64,000 nt of DNA, taken from contig NC_046677.1 in the NCBI RefSeq assembly GCF_003369915.1, positions 17,006,913 through 17,070,912 on the forward strand, read 5' to 3'. Origin of the DNA: Drosophila miranda (lineage: Eukaryota > Arthropoda > Insecta > Diptera > Drosophilidae). Position numbers and translations under genes: made by a program. Shown here piece after piece: positions 33,782-46,771 of this stretch. The notes below the pieces were generated by a model. The model made no database searches and had not been told where the DNA came from. It saw only the letters and a program-made list of their open reading frames with translations. The first letter of the stretch is position 1. The number at the start of each line of letters is the position of its first letter.

Positions 33782-36700
33782 ATGGTCTCGCTGATAAAGA
33801 ACCAATTGCTCAAGCATTTGTCCATGTAAGTGTTGGCTCTGCCCCAGCCGAGTTTGGTTTGCAATAAAGCGAATTATAAAACTATGTTTATTTGCTGCAG
33901 TTGCTGGAGCACAGTAATCTGAATATCTCGGGGTCAGCGGGCGGACGCCAGAGCTACTGGAAACTAAATTGATTTTTCCCAGTGTTCTGGCGTTGCTGAT
34001 TCTGTACATACATATATATATTTTTTTGCAGCCTCCCACCCCTTCTCATTTTCGTCACCTGTCGGCCAACTTTTTTACCGCTTTTATGTGTTCTTTATCG
34101 TTTATGGCTAAGTTACCACCGCCTCCCGCAATAATTTCTTGCTTCAGCCAGCACACGTAGTGCCACCCACCCATGCCCACACGCCCCAGAGTAGAGGTAG
34201 AGCGCCGCCAGCTCCTGGTGTAACAAGTGGATTGTCAATTTCCCCGACGCACTTTTAGTTTCGTTCTCTGTCTCCTGTTTTTTTTTCACCGTCTTGAAAT
34301 TGAGTCGCCGTCCTCCTCCGCCGCCGGCACTCTCATGCGAAATTCAATTTTCAAGCTGTTTCCCGCAATATGGCTTACTTGATGGGTTATCCGATAACCA
34401 GGTCGAGGGCACTTGTGATTATGCCATCAAACTTTTGCCTTAAAAGAACTTGTATTCTAATAATAATAATTATTCAATTTTCTTTGTCATTTTCAATATT
34501 CTTTCAATACATAAAGATATTTATGTATTTTGAGTACGCGGGTGTCATGCAGCGGTGGCCACGCTTTTTGAATTTTGAATTCAATGCTCGTGTGGACATG
34601 TATTTTGTTTTTTTTTTTATTCTCAGACCCAGCATCGGTCGAAGTCTCAAGTCGAACATCAATGTAATGATGTAATGAAAACGACATGTATTTTGTTGTT
34701 GGAGTCTCCGACATTATCTTCTTTCCATCTGGCTGGTGTCGATGGTAGCAGTTGGGAAGGACTTTCATGTGAGCACGCTGGTGGTACTACGTGTGTAGCA
34801 ACATTACAATGAGAAAAAGGAAATCTTTCACAATCTAATATATGTACATATGTTTATTGTAAAACAGGTCATACATATTATTATGTTCATATATACATAT
34901 GTACATACGTGCATTGTCTTGCCATCTCTTTTAATAATAGCTTTTTTGTCATATAACTAAGTACATATTTATGGATGCTATATGTACAAATATGTATATA
35001 CACACAAAGACACACACACAACCTTAGAGTTTGGGGTTGGCATTGTCTTGGTCTAATGCTCGAATCCTTTGTTTGCCATCTTTCCATCTTATTTTCCACG
35101 CAATTAAGCTGCAAACAAGCCAAGTTTATAACCCAACAAGGCCAAAAGTGTAAATGCAGAGCAAACTTGTTGTCCTCTCTCCACCCTCATCCTATGCCAC
35201 GATTCTCACGTAATCCCCCCAACCCGTCACGTAAAAGGTCGCAAAGAAAAGTTACTCAAAGTTGTTAAGTAACAAGTTGCCTTTTAATAGAATCAACTTT
35301 TCATTGAGTGCCTCCGCAACCCGCTCGCCTGCGGATGCGCTCTTGCCAGCTACAGGAACCCTTCGCAAGTTTAACCCAATCAATGTTTCGATTTCGACTT
35401 CAATTATGCTCAGCCATATGCGGGAAGTGGGTCAATTGGTGGCAACTGACTGAGTGGCCCCATATGGTGCCGAGAGTTCCCCACGAACCACGACCCCTGC
35501 AAATGCGATGAGACATGTTCGACAAGGCAGAAATAATTCCTGAGACAAGGCAGACGACTCGACTCACATTGGTTCTCTTTCCCTTATCTCTGGCCCACAC
35601 ACAGCTACACAAAGAACCTCTCATCGGACAAAATCAACCTGAGCACATTCCGCGGCGAGGGGGAGCTCTCGAACCTGGAGCTGGACGAGCGGGTGCTCAC
35701 CGAGCTGCTGGAGTTACCCAGCTGGCTGCGCCTGACATCGGCTTGGTGCAACCATGTTTCCTTCCGCATTAGCTGGACAAAGCTGAAGAGCGTGCCCATC
35801 ACACTGGTGAGTGCTTGCAGGCCGACCTTTCCCTTCCCAACTCTGACTTATGTTACATTTTCGCAACAAACAGACGCTGGATGAGGTGCGCATCACCATC
35901 GAAACCTGCAATCCCATGACACGCGATGCAGGAGGCGGAGGATCGGGATCTCCTGCTGCCGCTGCCGCTGCCCTGCCACAAGTGCCTCAGGGGAAGTACA
36001 GTTTCATCCATAAGGTAGTCGACGGCATCACCATCGTGGTCAACACTGTGAATGTGAACTTTGTGAGCGCCGCCTTCACCGCCTCGGTGCAAATGTCGCG
36101 CATTCGAGTCGAGTCAAAGACTCCCAAGTGGGCCAATGCTGACCTCCGCATGACACGCCTCAAGGACGCCCAGAAGGGTATCATACTAATCTTCAAGGAG
36201 CTCTCCTGGCAGACCGTCCGCATCGAGGCCAGCTCTACTCAGGACAAATCGCTGACTCCTCTGCGTCTGCTCACGAATCATGCCCGCTGCCGAATAACCA
36301 TTCGCAAGCGTTTGGCGGACTGTTCGCTGCTCGCTTCCCGCCTGGTCCTCATCCTGGACGATCTTCTCTGGGTGCTAACCGACTCGCAGCTGAAGGCGGC
36401 TCTGCATTTTGTGGACTCCCTGTCGGGCCTCATCAAGGCGGCCACCCATGCCACGCAAAAGACAAAGGCGGCTCGCAAAATGCAGGTAGTGGCTCACACT
36501 GCCGCGTTGATTCCTTGATTTTATCAAATTTTTTGTTTGATTGTTTCAGACTCTGCCCGAGTACAAGGCCCAGGTGGAGCAGCAGCAGAACCGTCTGTCC
36601 GAATCGGCTCACACGACAACAGCACAGCGCATGTTCAATGCGTTCGATGTGCGCGAAACCTCGTACCACTTCTTCAGCCAGCGCATCGATCTGCATCTGT

Positions 36701-39700
36701 GCGACGACGAGGGGGACGGGCGTTCTAGCTACCCCGAGCTGGACAAGGGTGGCGCCCTGCAGGTCTCGGTAACGGCCTTTCAGGTCGACTACTATCCGTA
36801 CCATCTGGCCAAATCGGATCGATCGCACTGGGCCAAGTACAAGGAGGCCTCGGTGGCACCGGCGCTGTGGTTGAAGGAATCCCTGAATGCCTTCCGCGAG
36901 GCAGTGCTCAATTTGAGCCAGCCCAATCGGCCGGCCACGCATGCCCCGCTCGAGCGGAGCACCCCGGCCTCACCCATTATGCTGAACGCAAGCATGCTAA
37001 GCTCCCAGCACGGGGGTAGCGTCTCCAATGGCAGCAGCACCCCCACTGCGGCAGCTGCATCTGCTGCTGCTGGCTCTGGCGGATCCGGCTCCGGCTCTGC
37101 CTCGGCCAGCAGCCAAATGTCGCAGGCAGCTCAGCAGCGCCACACCCTGGAGAACCTGGCCAAGTTGATGAGTTCGTGCGTTATCCTGAGGATTGAGGAC
37201 TTTACCCTGTATCGCGTTACTACTTCGGGCAAGAAGTCCATGCCAAAGGAATTCGTCTCAGGTATGACGCTGGACAGTCGAGACACAGCAATCCAAAATT
37301 AACATGCCACGCCCACTGACACACACACACGTACACACCCACCACTACTTAAGCATTTCTGACTAATGTAAATTTTGGCATATCTCTTTTTCTCTCTTTG
37401 CTTTTGTCTGATTAATAATGCATTGCCTCATTACCATTGCCACTGCCATTGACATGATCATGATTTACGTAAAATGCTTGTCTTGTTCTTGTTCCTTGTT
37501 GTTGTTATTATCGGTTACCGTTGTAGCACAACATAAAAGGAAGAGCAAATCCTCAGGTGAATATCACAGAGCGCAATCGATTGGGATTGCCTGCCACAGA
37601 GCTACCATTCTGGATTCCAACTAATCGGCGAAAAGTCCCCCCCGTTCAGATCTGACAGATTTCCCACCCTTTACTCCATATTTGCAGGCGACAAGGATAG
37701 GTATTCGTTTCCCGCCGAGATGCCCATTATCCATGCCGAGTATACGTACTTCTACTACCCCGGAGACTTTGTCTTTCCACGTGAGTACTGAAAGGCATTC
37801 CATTCCCATTCATCTTCCACTGACTCCTCCTGTCTCCGTTCTCCTGCAGTGCCACCTTCGAAGATATTTATGCATGTGAATCCTATTCAGGTGCACTTCG
37901 ATCTCGGCTCCATTCTCTGGCTCAACTCCTTTGGCCTGAACCTGCACGAGAGTCTGCTGCGCACGAGTGTTGGCTCACAGAATACACCGCAGCAGCAGCA
38001 GTCGCAACAGCAGCAACGAAGTGCACTCGGCTCGATTGCCTCCAATGGCTCCTATGGCACACAGATGGCCGCATTGAATGTGGACCAGGAGCCCAATCTG
38101 ATGTACATGGATGTCAAGGTGGAGGCGATTATGCCGCGTGTCGTCATGGAGGCGGCCCTGGATGCGCCCAACCAAAAGGACCGGCCAAAGACGATGCAGA
38201 TCCAAGTGTCGCGTTTTGCCTTAACCAACATCCGCGAAATGGGAAGCTCTCGGGCGGACTTGGCCCAAGCGCTGCACTCTCTGCAGGAGGGTTCGCTAGT
38301 CTTCGGATCGGGTTTCCCGTCGGTCGAGGGTGACATGTGCATTGTCACGGATCGCATACTGTCCCATGTGGCGGCCTCGGATGTCAGCATGATGTCGCCC
38401 ATGTCGCCGGCGGGTGCCGGTGGCCAGCAGCTGCCGCGCTCCGCCTCCAATCAGTACCTGTCCCGCTATGTTATGTGGCTGGAGCCCAGGGACGTGTGGT
38501 GCATTAAGCTGGATCCCGTGTGGGTGGATTTCCTGGGCGCTCGCTCGCTGGGCCCCAACAAATCTATTCCCTTTGTGGATGCTGTGCCCGTCACGCTCTG
38601 GTTGCATGCGGGTTCCGCCCAGGCACAACTGGATTTGGGAAAGAGCACCACAGCCAGCATGGAGAGTATGGGACTGACCCCACTGGCACCACTGCCCCCG
38701 CTTCAGCCCTGCAATCCCTTCCTGAGCGACGAGGATGTGCGTGTCGGTGCCAGCCCTCCTGCTGCAGCTGCTCCTGCTCTCGATCTCACTGCGGATGTGC
38801 ATGCCATAGCGCACATCTCGAATCTGGTCAGCCTGCAAATCGATCATTACCAGCTGCTCTTCTTGCTGCGACTCGCCGAGGAGCTCAATGAGATGTCTAC
38901 CTTCCTCAATCTGGATGCCGATCGCATCCTGCAAAAAGTATGTCCGTGGTGCCTTACTCCAGTTGAACCGTTTCTAATGAATCTTTTATTCTTTTGGGTC
39001 CTCCCTCAGCAAAATGAACAAAAGTCGATTATTTTTGGCTGCGTTGTGCCGCAGATCGAGGTGACGCTCGTGATGCCATCGCCAACACCTGGTAAGGAAT
39101 CAAGTGGTGGTGATGCTGAAAGTGTCGTACCCGATTCAGCTAGTTTGGGTGACGATTTACACATGAATAGTAAGAATTTATATCTCTTTTGTTGTCTCTC
39201 CCTTCACTCTCTTTAGTTTTATGATTAAGTGGCTCTCACAAAACCCCCACTAACCAATCAGAGCGATACACATCGCCCTGAAGTTAGCATTTGTTAACAC
39301 AATCCACACGAAACTGGTCTACTCTATGTCTAGCTCACTAGTAGTTGTCACCGAATTCGTGTAACCCCCTGCCCTTCCAACTAACAAGCTCAAATTCCTA
39401 GCTAGGAGCGGTTCGGTTCCCCTCACACTTTCCACTTTTCGATTTGTGCTGTAATTTTGCTTAAAACTACTCATTTTATTTGTGTAGGCAGTGGGCACTT
39501 AGGACTTCTAGACACTTATACTAGGAGCTGTTTAGTTGAAGCACAATGGATACGGATGCGTTTATGTACCTTTGTCCTTCCATGTACATGTAATTATGTG
39601 TAAACAAAACATATAGCCAATCCATTTGGCTTCGAGTAAACGCTTCCCATAAATATCTCGCATGTTTCCTTGTACTAAACTAACCCAAACGGCAATTCAA

Positions 39701-42700
39701 GTGCATCTCTAATAATGTAAAGTGAACGTAAAACTGTAATTCGAAAAAAATTGTTTTAAAACAATTTATCAATAATATGGATAACCTCTTCACAGGCGGA
39801 AACATCACCTGGCCTACACCACCGCCGTTGGATCAGCTGAAGAGCAATACATTTGGCAGCGTTGAGTCACCATCGCCTGTCACCAACGATCCGCCGCTTT
39901 TTGACAGCAATATTCATACATCTAATCCCAATACTCATGGGTAAGACAATCGTGTTCGTTCCAGCGCTCAAGTATGACTCAAAGTTTATTTCTTTACAGA
40001 TACAATGTTCAGATACAGAGCACCCCCACGCTGGCCTCTTCCACGCCCAGCCAGGGATCACGTCCCGATACGGGCATCTCAACGCAATCCGCTTCGTCTG
40101 CGTCGAAGAGCGGAAAGAGTACCGCAGGCCGCTCTGCTGGTGGTGGTACGGACACTGTGCCTAGTTTGACGAAGGAGATCAACTCGGGCCTGCTCTCCAT
40201 GAAGAAGGGCTTCTCCAGTTTTATGACTTCCATTGACTCGGCTATCAAGTCGGGCACACCTAACGATGATGCCAGTGATACCTTCTCCATTCAGAGCGAC
40301 ATAAGCTCTGATTCGGAGAACTTTGCCATTGTCATGGGCGACGACAAGACCATGGACTGCATGGACGTCATGTTCCGCCTAAATCCCTTCACCACCGACA
40401 ACAATATGAAGGCCTCCCCGGTGGAGGTGGCCAGTGAGGTGTACGAGGAACCGAGCAGCTACAAGACCAACATGTCATCGCCTTCGGAACCATCGGAGGG
40501 CAGTACCTGGCGACGCCGCGATCTTGTCTCCATGGCTACATTTAGGTTGAATCAAGCATCATCTCTCCCCCTCCCCATTTCCTGTGCTCATATGAAATTT
40601 GAACTAATTTGGTGGTCTTTCCCTCAGATTAACCACAGTAGAACTGATACGACAGCAGGAAGGACCCAAGTCTTCGGTGCGTTTGCAGGTGGCTGCGGTT
40701 TCCTGCGACGAGTGCGGTGCCATACCTTGGGATGAGCTGCAGGTAGACTTCTTTGACACTCTCAGTGCTTTCGCTGGAGTTTCTCATTTGTTTTTGTTTT
40801 GTCAAATTTATTTTTTTGTGTTTCGTTGTAAATACCCAAAGATGAGAAAATTTCTTGTCGATTTTCAGTTCATTTGACGATTTTGCTCAATTAAGTGTTT
40901 TGCTAAACTTTCTTAACTTTTTGCATGTTTCGATATCTTTTATCTGAACATCTACAAAATTGAACACCTTCAAAGTTGTAATATTTTCAAATTGTGGGCA
41001 GAACGGCCACATATGAATTTTTGAAAAACAGCTTTCTGTAAGATAACATCTCATATAATCATTTTCTTATTATATTTTCTCTCTTCTCTCTTAAAACAAA
41101 TATTAAATATACTCGAAATCAATCTCAATGTGTGCTAAAAAAACCAAACAAAACTAATTATCGTGCCAACTCTATATAATCAACATCAAACGAATATACA
41201 CTTGTAAATTGATCTCTGACAACCTCTACATGACATTCAACACGACTTTAAACAATTACAACAACAACCAACACTCCTAAAACACCAAAAAATAGATCGC
41301 GCATCAAGCCAACAAGGTATAAACAATACAAAAATTGAAATTTCTTACTTAATTAAATGCCTAAGATTTACATTTTAAGTTTTACCGCTTTGTATATACG
41401 AGTATTTACCCAAAGTATTGTATTCATTTTTATATTTTCAATGATTTAACTATTTTATGATTCGGTTGCTGGTTTTTTTTTTTATATTGTAGTTGCAGTT
41501 TGATACCGCTCTCTGTTGATAAACGCTCTAGTTGAGTAGTGGAAAGCTTGCTGGGTCGGCTTTACGTTGCTCAAGAATTCTAAGTTTGTAGTACTTGAAG
41601 TCAAAGGAGCTCTTTTGTAACGAATTTGGAAATGTTTTTTCATTCGAATGTAATTTGAGCATGCGGAGCAGGAGGAGTAGCTACTCGTATCTCCAACCGT
41701 TTGCTAGCCTGAGCTCTTTCCATACAGTTGTTACATACATGGACCCATCCCTTGTAGCCCCATCCGGCTTATCCCCAGTTTCTGGTCGATTTCATAGTTT
41801 CTTTATTTGTTATCTGGCCTTATTGATGGTCTATGATTTGCAACTACAGAATTGGTTTGTTTGGATATACATAGTGAATTGAGAGCGTACACAGGTTACA
41901 GGAACAAGGATTAAAGCAACAGCAACAATAACTACAGTAGAAAAACATACAATGGCACCAGCCTACAACAGAACTTCGACTAACAAAATTTTACCAGTAA
42001 AACTAACTACGAGTAGATAACTAAACCCACTCTCTGCTTAAACAAAAAAACATTTCCCATCAGTGCCATAAAACCCACAAACCACAACCACCAAATACCA
42101 CTGACATACACCTATTGCATGCGAGTGCCTGTAGCTTTGCATGTCGTTCCTTAGATGTTTAAAATCCTAACCCATTCTCAGATCCTATAGAGTTTATTTA
42201 ATTTTGTGTGGCAAATTTTACTACAGACCAAATTCGGAGCGCGTTGTAAGGCCTGGAACCTGGCCCCATACAACCCAGAGGCTCCGCCCTGCATACGTCT
42301 ACGCCTGGATGAGACGCTAAACATGCCGAACCAAATTGAAGGCATCATTGATCGTAAACGTATTCAGAGGTAGGACGCAATGTCAATTTAATCGCCTAAT
42401 ATTTTATGAACTTGGTTACGATTATTTTTAGCTGGATCACTCATCATGCCGAGATTCGTGTGAAAGACATAGACATGGATCTGTCAATGAGCACCGTAAT
42501 TGGATTGGGCGATCTGGCTGAGGATGAGGTCATCTCCTCGCCCATGCCCGTTACGGTGAGCTTTTCAATCTATATCTTTCAAATGCATTTATTTCTTGAC
42601 TTTAATTGCTTTAGATAAATCTCGAAAATGTTCGCATTAACTTGCTTGAGGACCGTCCACCTGTCAATATTACCTCACCTGGTCCAGTGCCCATCAATCT

Positions 42701-43598
42701 GTGCATCGGACGCATGCGTTTGGAGCGTGATCAGAGCGGCCTGCTCAATATTCAGCCCATAGGCAAGACATTTAGTTAAACAAATTGTGATTTGTCCATC
42801 TATTATAGTTTTTAAAATTTCAGATACTAATATGAGTGCCGGCCAACATCAGACTCTGGGCAACGCCTTGTTTAGGGCCCCACGTGAACGCGAACGGGAA
42901 GTGCTCTCCATGCAGCTGGTGATGCAGCAGATGAAGCTGGACAACGATCAGCTGCGCAGGCAGCTTGGGGACTCCAAAGTGAACACAGAAAGTTATAGGT
43001 ATGACTGATATTTTGATTATCTTGGGAACTAACTCACGTATCCATTGCGTCATTGACAGACAAAAGACCAAGCAGGAAACGGATGTGCTGCGTTCTTATT
43101 TGAAGGCCGCCCAGGATGACATAAGCATACTGCTGGAGGAGAAAAAGGCGTTGTTGGACACCATACGAGCCTTGCAGGTTATTTTATTTTATCTTTACAG
43201 TTTCTATACTAGCTTCTCTCACCTTTTCACACTGTCTCTAACTCTCTCTTTGTACACCTCGTTGACTCGTTCATTGTATGTTCCTTGACACCTTCTCTGA
43301 TTAATATACCTGTTGTTGTTGTTGATGTTGTTGTTGTGCGTGAAGTTGAGACACGTTAAGCTTAAGAACACCACAAATAATAATGCAAGGACTAAAGGTC
43401 AGTTACTTCCTAGCACGCTTGTGCTTGTCTTGCACGCTTCTTGAGCTTTTCACACTCGTTTCCGCAAATGGCACGCTTCCTTCTTTCCCAAATGTAAATA
43501 TTTGATCTTGTCTAACGCATTTTCTCCTTCTATCTTTGTATCTATAGCTTCAACTGACCTCATCGAATATGAGCCGAAAGAATGATGGGAATAGGTAG
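33782..43598 (+). CDS. BLTP3: Bridge-like lipid transfer protein 3 (UHRF1BP1/SHIP164 family)
   Basis: About 16 exons encode roughly 1465 residues, the human size. Exons: 33782-33825, 35605-35806, 35874-36485, 36550-37261, 37688-37780, 37850-38937, 39010-39091, 39796-39940, 40000-40545, 40628-40742, 42227-42369, 42432-42555, 42615-42762, 42824-42998, 43060-43177, 43548-43598. The N-terminus MVSLIKNQLLKHLSIYTKNL and SDKINLSTFRGEGELSNLEL matches the chorein domain of human UHRF1BP1. LVLILDDLLWVLTDSQLKA is almost unchanged. The C-terminus is a coiled coil. Family members are long hydrophobic-groove proteins that move lipids between membranes and associate with early endosomes. Low-complexity Ser/Ala and Gln inserts lie at about 37040-37120 and 37990-38020. 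One intron is GC-AG. I recall the fly gene as CG34126 but did not verify it. Confidence 0.9.
33826..35604 (+). other. BLTP3 first intron
   Basis: 1.8 kb of AT-rich, non-coding sequence with TACATATGTACATA microsatellite-like tracts at 34840-35010. Several short open frames here lack splice or homology support. Confidence 0.6.
37527..37556 (+). other. Candidate 30-base microexon of BLTP3
   Basis: Flanked by a ttaccgttgtag acceptor and a GTGAAT donor. It enters and leaves in phase 1, exactly the phase of the surrounding exons (37261 and 37688). It would insert AQHKRKSKSS, a basic segment, without changing the frame. Inference from splice logic only. Confidence 0.45.
39092..39169 (+). other. 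Candidate alternative 3' extension of BLTP3 exon 7
   Basis: Use of a second donor (A|GTAAGA at 39170) instead of G|GTAAGG at 39092 adds 26 in-frame codons (GKESSGGDAESVVPDSASLG and onward) and keeps the same phase into 39796. Both donors are good, so an alternative splice pair is likely. Confidence 0.45.
39170..39795 (+). other. BLTP3 intron
   Basis: AT-rich non-coding intron ending in the cctcttcacag acceptor. No other feature seen. Confidence 0.7.
40743..42226 (+). other. BLTP3 intron holding a microexon candidate
   Basis: A 1.5 kb AT-rich intron between two phase-0 exons. Apart from the 21-base candidate at 41296-41316, nothing in it looks coding. Confidence 0.6.
41296..41316 (+). other. 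Candidate 21-base microexon of BLTP3
   Basis: Bounded by a caaaaaatag acceptor and a GTATAA donor. It is phase 0 on both sides, matching the flanking exons, and encodes IAHQANK. The acceptor lacks a strong pyrimidine tract, so support is modest. Confidence 0.35.
42763..42823 (+). other. GC-AG intron in BLTP3
   Basis: The exon ends ...CAGCCCATAG and the intron begins GCAAGA, the standard GC-type donor context. It ends at attttcag. The 61-base length is normal for flies, and the phase-1 junction gives NIQPID|TNMSAG. No GT donor nearby keeps the frame. Confidence 0.8.
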
Positions 43599-46500
43599 CA
43601 TAACTGCATGGACTGCATACAATGCTGCGGTGAAAACAACAATGCCTAACGCTAGCGTATGCCGACAGTCAAAGAAACCACATGACGTCCTCAACATCAT
43701 CGCCATTCGATTTTGAGTTTTGCAGAAGACTGAGCCGTACTGAACACGGACACTTTTCACGTTGCCGTTCGTCATACTTACTTATAGAACAAACTATACG
43801 TATACTTTTACATATATCTATATTTTATCGTTTTGAAGCTGCAGCCAGCTTTTGCTATGTTCCAAAGAATGTTTTTACTATTAATATTTTAGTTTTTGAA
43901 ACGTTTTTATGTTGATCTATTGTGTAGCCACGTTTTAAGCTGCAACCTTTTAACGAAGCACCATTGTTAATTATTTTAAAAGAGGATAATCAAAGCTAAT
44001 CGCGAGCCACTCGAACTATGTACAGTCGTGTCATTGATATTGCTCCTAACCGAGATATTGTACATTATAATTCCATAGATATTGGATAGAAAATATTGTT
44101 GTGATTTATGATCATATCAAAACAAACTGAACTCTATTAACTGTATGCATTGCTGTTGTAATCGTGTGCTAGCAAGACAATTGGCCAAATATATTATTAT
44201 ATCGAACTTAATAGTATTCCCCCGGATGTGATGTGCATGTGTATAACTATATACACACAACTACGCATGCATAGGCACGTCTATTAGCTCTTCAAATTTA
44301 TATTCGCGTTCCCATTGCATTCCAATCAAATTGATCATCGTTTTTGCTACAATTGCTAATCATACTAGCCACACAGTGCAGTACTAAACTAATCAAAAGT
44401 GTTATAGATATACTCGTATACTACTAATACCCACATTCATATACATATGTAAATCAAAAACAACTTAAATCAAGTGTACCATGTTAAATGAATCAAAAAT
44501 AACTCAAGTCAGTAACGCAGCGCGTTTACAAATTTTAAATTAAAAGTTTTCATATTTCAAATTGAAGTCATAAACGTTATACAATATGTACATATACATA
44601 CATACCTGCATATACACTATATACATGGTGTATTGTATGCATATAACGTTTGCTTATCAAATTGTAAATTAAAAATTAACAAGTGTTTGTATTTGTAAAG
44701 ATTAAAATTAAACTAAAGCGATTATTGATTGTTATACATACATTATACGAAAGTTTTCATCTGTAGCTAGGCGAAAAGAAAGAAGAAATTGAAGTCATAT
44801 TAAATATTACAAATAAATTCAAATGTAAATGTTTTCCATCTGTGTTGTTAATCGGGTGTTATTAGTCGGAATCGGATAGATCTTTATCAAAAGTGCTCAA
44901 GAGAAAGTAAAAACTCTATGGATTCCTAGATTCACAATGAATTTTCTTTCATACAAGTACCTTCGCTTTGCAAATGAAAATATATCACCGAAGGAAATCT
45001 TTTTATTGGAATTTGAAATCAACCTTAATAGACTGGAATAAATAAACTTTATAGAGAAATCAAAACTAACAAGTTGTTTTATTTTTTTTTCGAGAATTAT
45101 ATACGCATAAACACCAATTAAAAGAAATGCTGATGAGACCAGAAGCTTGAATGTCCTGCCACATCTGAAAAAATTTAAAGGTTACATATACTTTCATAAT
45201 CTACGACAAATAAAATATTAAAACCTCAATTTGGTTAATTTTATAAGAGTTTAATTTTATTGAAACTTTACGATCATATCCAACTGCTGTTGCTGTTGCC
45301 TCCTTTAAAGAATTAAATACGACTTAGAGCGTGTTTTCTGGTTGTTGTCTCGATTCTCTATTTATAGCAAACTTACGGCACATATTTGTGTTTGGTTTTT
45401 GCGATTACATATTTATGTAACGTTGCACTAAACTAAAGAAAAACCCTCGAAAAGTTGTTGCACTTAGAAACTTCAATCTCTTTTCAGACGATGACTCTTC
45501 TCTGATTTTCTTTTTCTCACTTACATACATTCTGTATATATGTATCTATATATACTCGTAATTATACATATTTAAAGTGTATTAATTTGCAAAAATATCT
45601 ATTGTTATACATATATGTAGTCTGGTTTAGAAGAACACCTAACGTACAGTTGAAGGATAAACTGTACCTTCGATACACATGCACTTATCTGGGTATGTCT
45701 CTCTTTCTAAACGAGCACGAGTACGAGTATGTGGGGAGGCTTCCATCGACATAAGCAATTCAAACGTAAAGTTTGTTCAACAATCGAGCAACAAAGAGTC
45801 ACAATTATAATAGTAATGAACATTTAAGCAACAATTGTAATGACTGGCCGCAGCCTTAAATAAATTTGCATTAAATATTTGATTTAATTTTATGTAAAAT
45901 GCTTACAAATTAATTGTACAATGTGAAACAAGGCCAAGTACGAGTGTGTAAATGAAGCGGTAAAGCTGCTCGAAATGGTTCTTTATAATATTTAGAGTAT
46001 GATGATTTACGACCATGTTCATATTCCACATTGAGGTCCTGTGACAAGCGTGTATGTTATCTTGGTCCAAACTTTTGGCCACGTTTACGAAGATGCGTTG
46101 CAGCGGTCGGACGCCAATTTGTGTATTTAATGAGTTACGGATCAGCTTACTTAAAGGTATTATATATGTTTTATTAAAAATGCTAGAAAACACAAAATCA
46201 TTAGTTGTGGATTTTTTTACTTCATTTTTATTTTGATTTTTTCTTGTTTGTTTTATTTTTAGAGTAATCTTAGTTCTTCTTGTTGGTTTTATACAAAATA
46301 TCAACAAAAAATGGTCAAATTATAGCTAAAGCAAAAATTTTATTAAAAAAGGATCAACTAAAAGAATCGAATTGATTTGAAAATTACTAAAACTCAGAAA
46401 ACTGATAATTGCATTGCTGCGTCTATATGTATATATTTTGTTTGTTTTCAAATTCCTCCACTTTTCACTCTTATTTCTTTGTTTCGTTCGTTAAAAACTT

Positions 46501-46771
46501 AAAGACACTTGGACAATGTTTGAAACTTTTAAAAATTACTGTTTCTTTTCTGTTGCTGGTTGATAAGTTGCTTGGGTTTCTCTAACTTTGATTTACAATT
46601 ATCGATTGATGTAGATTGCAATTATACAATTAATATGTAAACGTTGCTGGTAGCTTTGTTATTTATTTATGCCTGGATGAATATTAAAACCATTCAAATA
46701 ATGCTTAGTAAATAAATAAACATGCTGTCGCTGCTCCTGCTCCTGTTGTGGGTGTTGCTATTGCGGTTCGT
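43599..46771. other. Convergent 3' UTRs of BLTP3 and Rtnl1
   Basis: 3.2 kb of AT-rich sequence without a gene. BLTP3 polyadenylation signals (AATAAA) lie near 44811 and 45040. The right-hand part (about 45.9-46.77 kb) is the presumed Rtnl1 3' UTR on the minus strand. Long 3' UTRs are usual for Rtnl1-type genes. Confidence 0.6.

Noticed and set aside
34840-35010. TACATATGTACATA palindromic tracts, also near 53870, 58970 and 60885
   Set aside because: Common simple sequence in Drosophila introns; not treated as binding sites or element ends.
43321-43398. Possible extra BLTP3 exon (LRHVKLKNTTNNNARTK)
   Set aside because: The acceptor is weak (gcgtgaag), and it leaves in a phase that does not fit the final exon at 43548.
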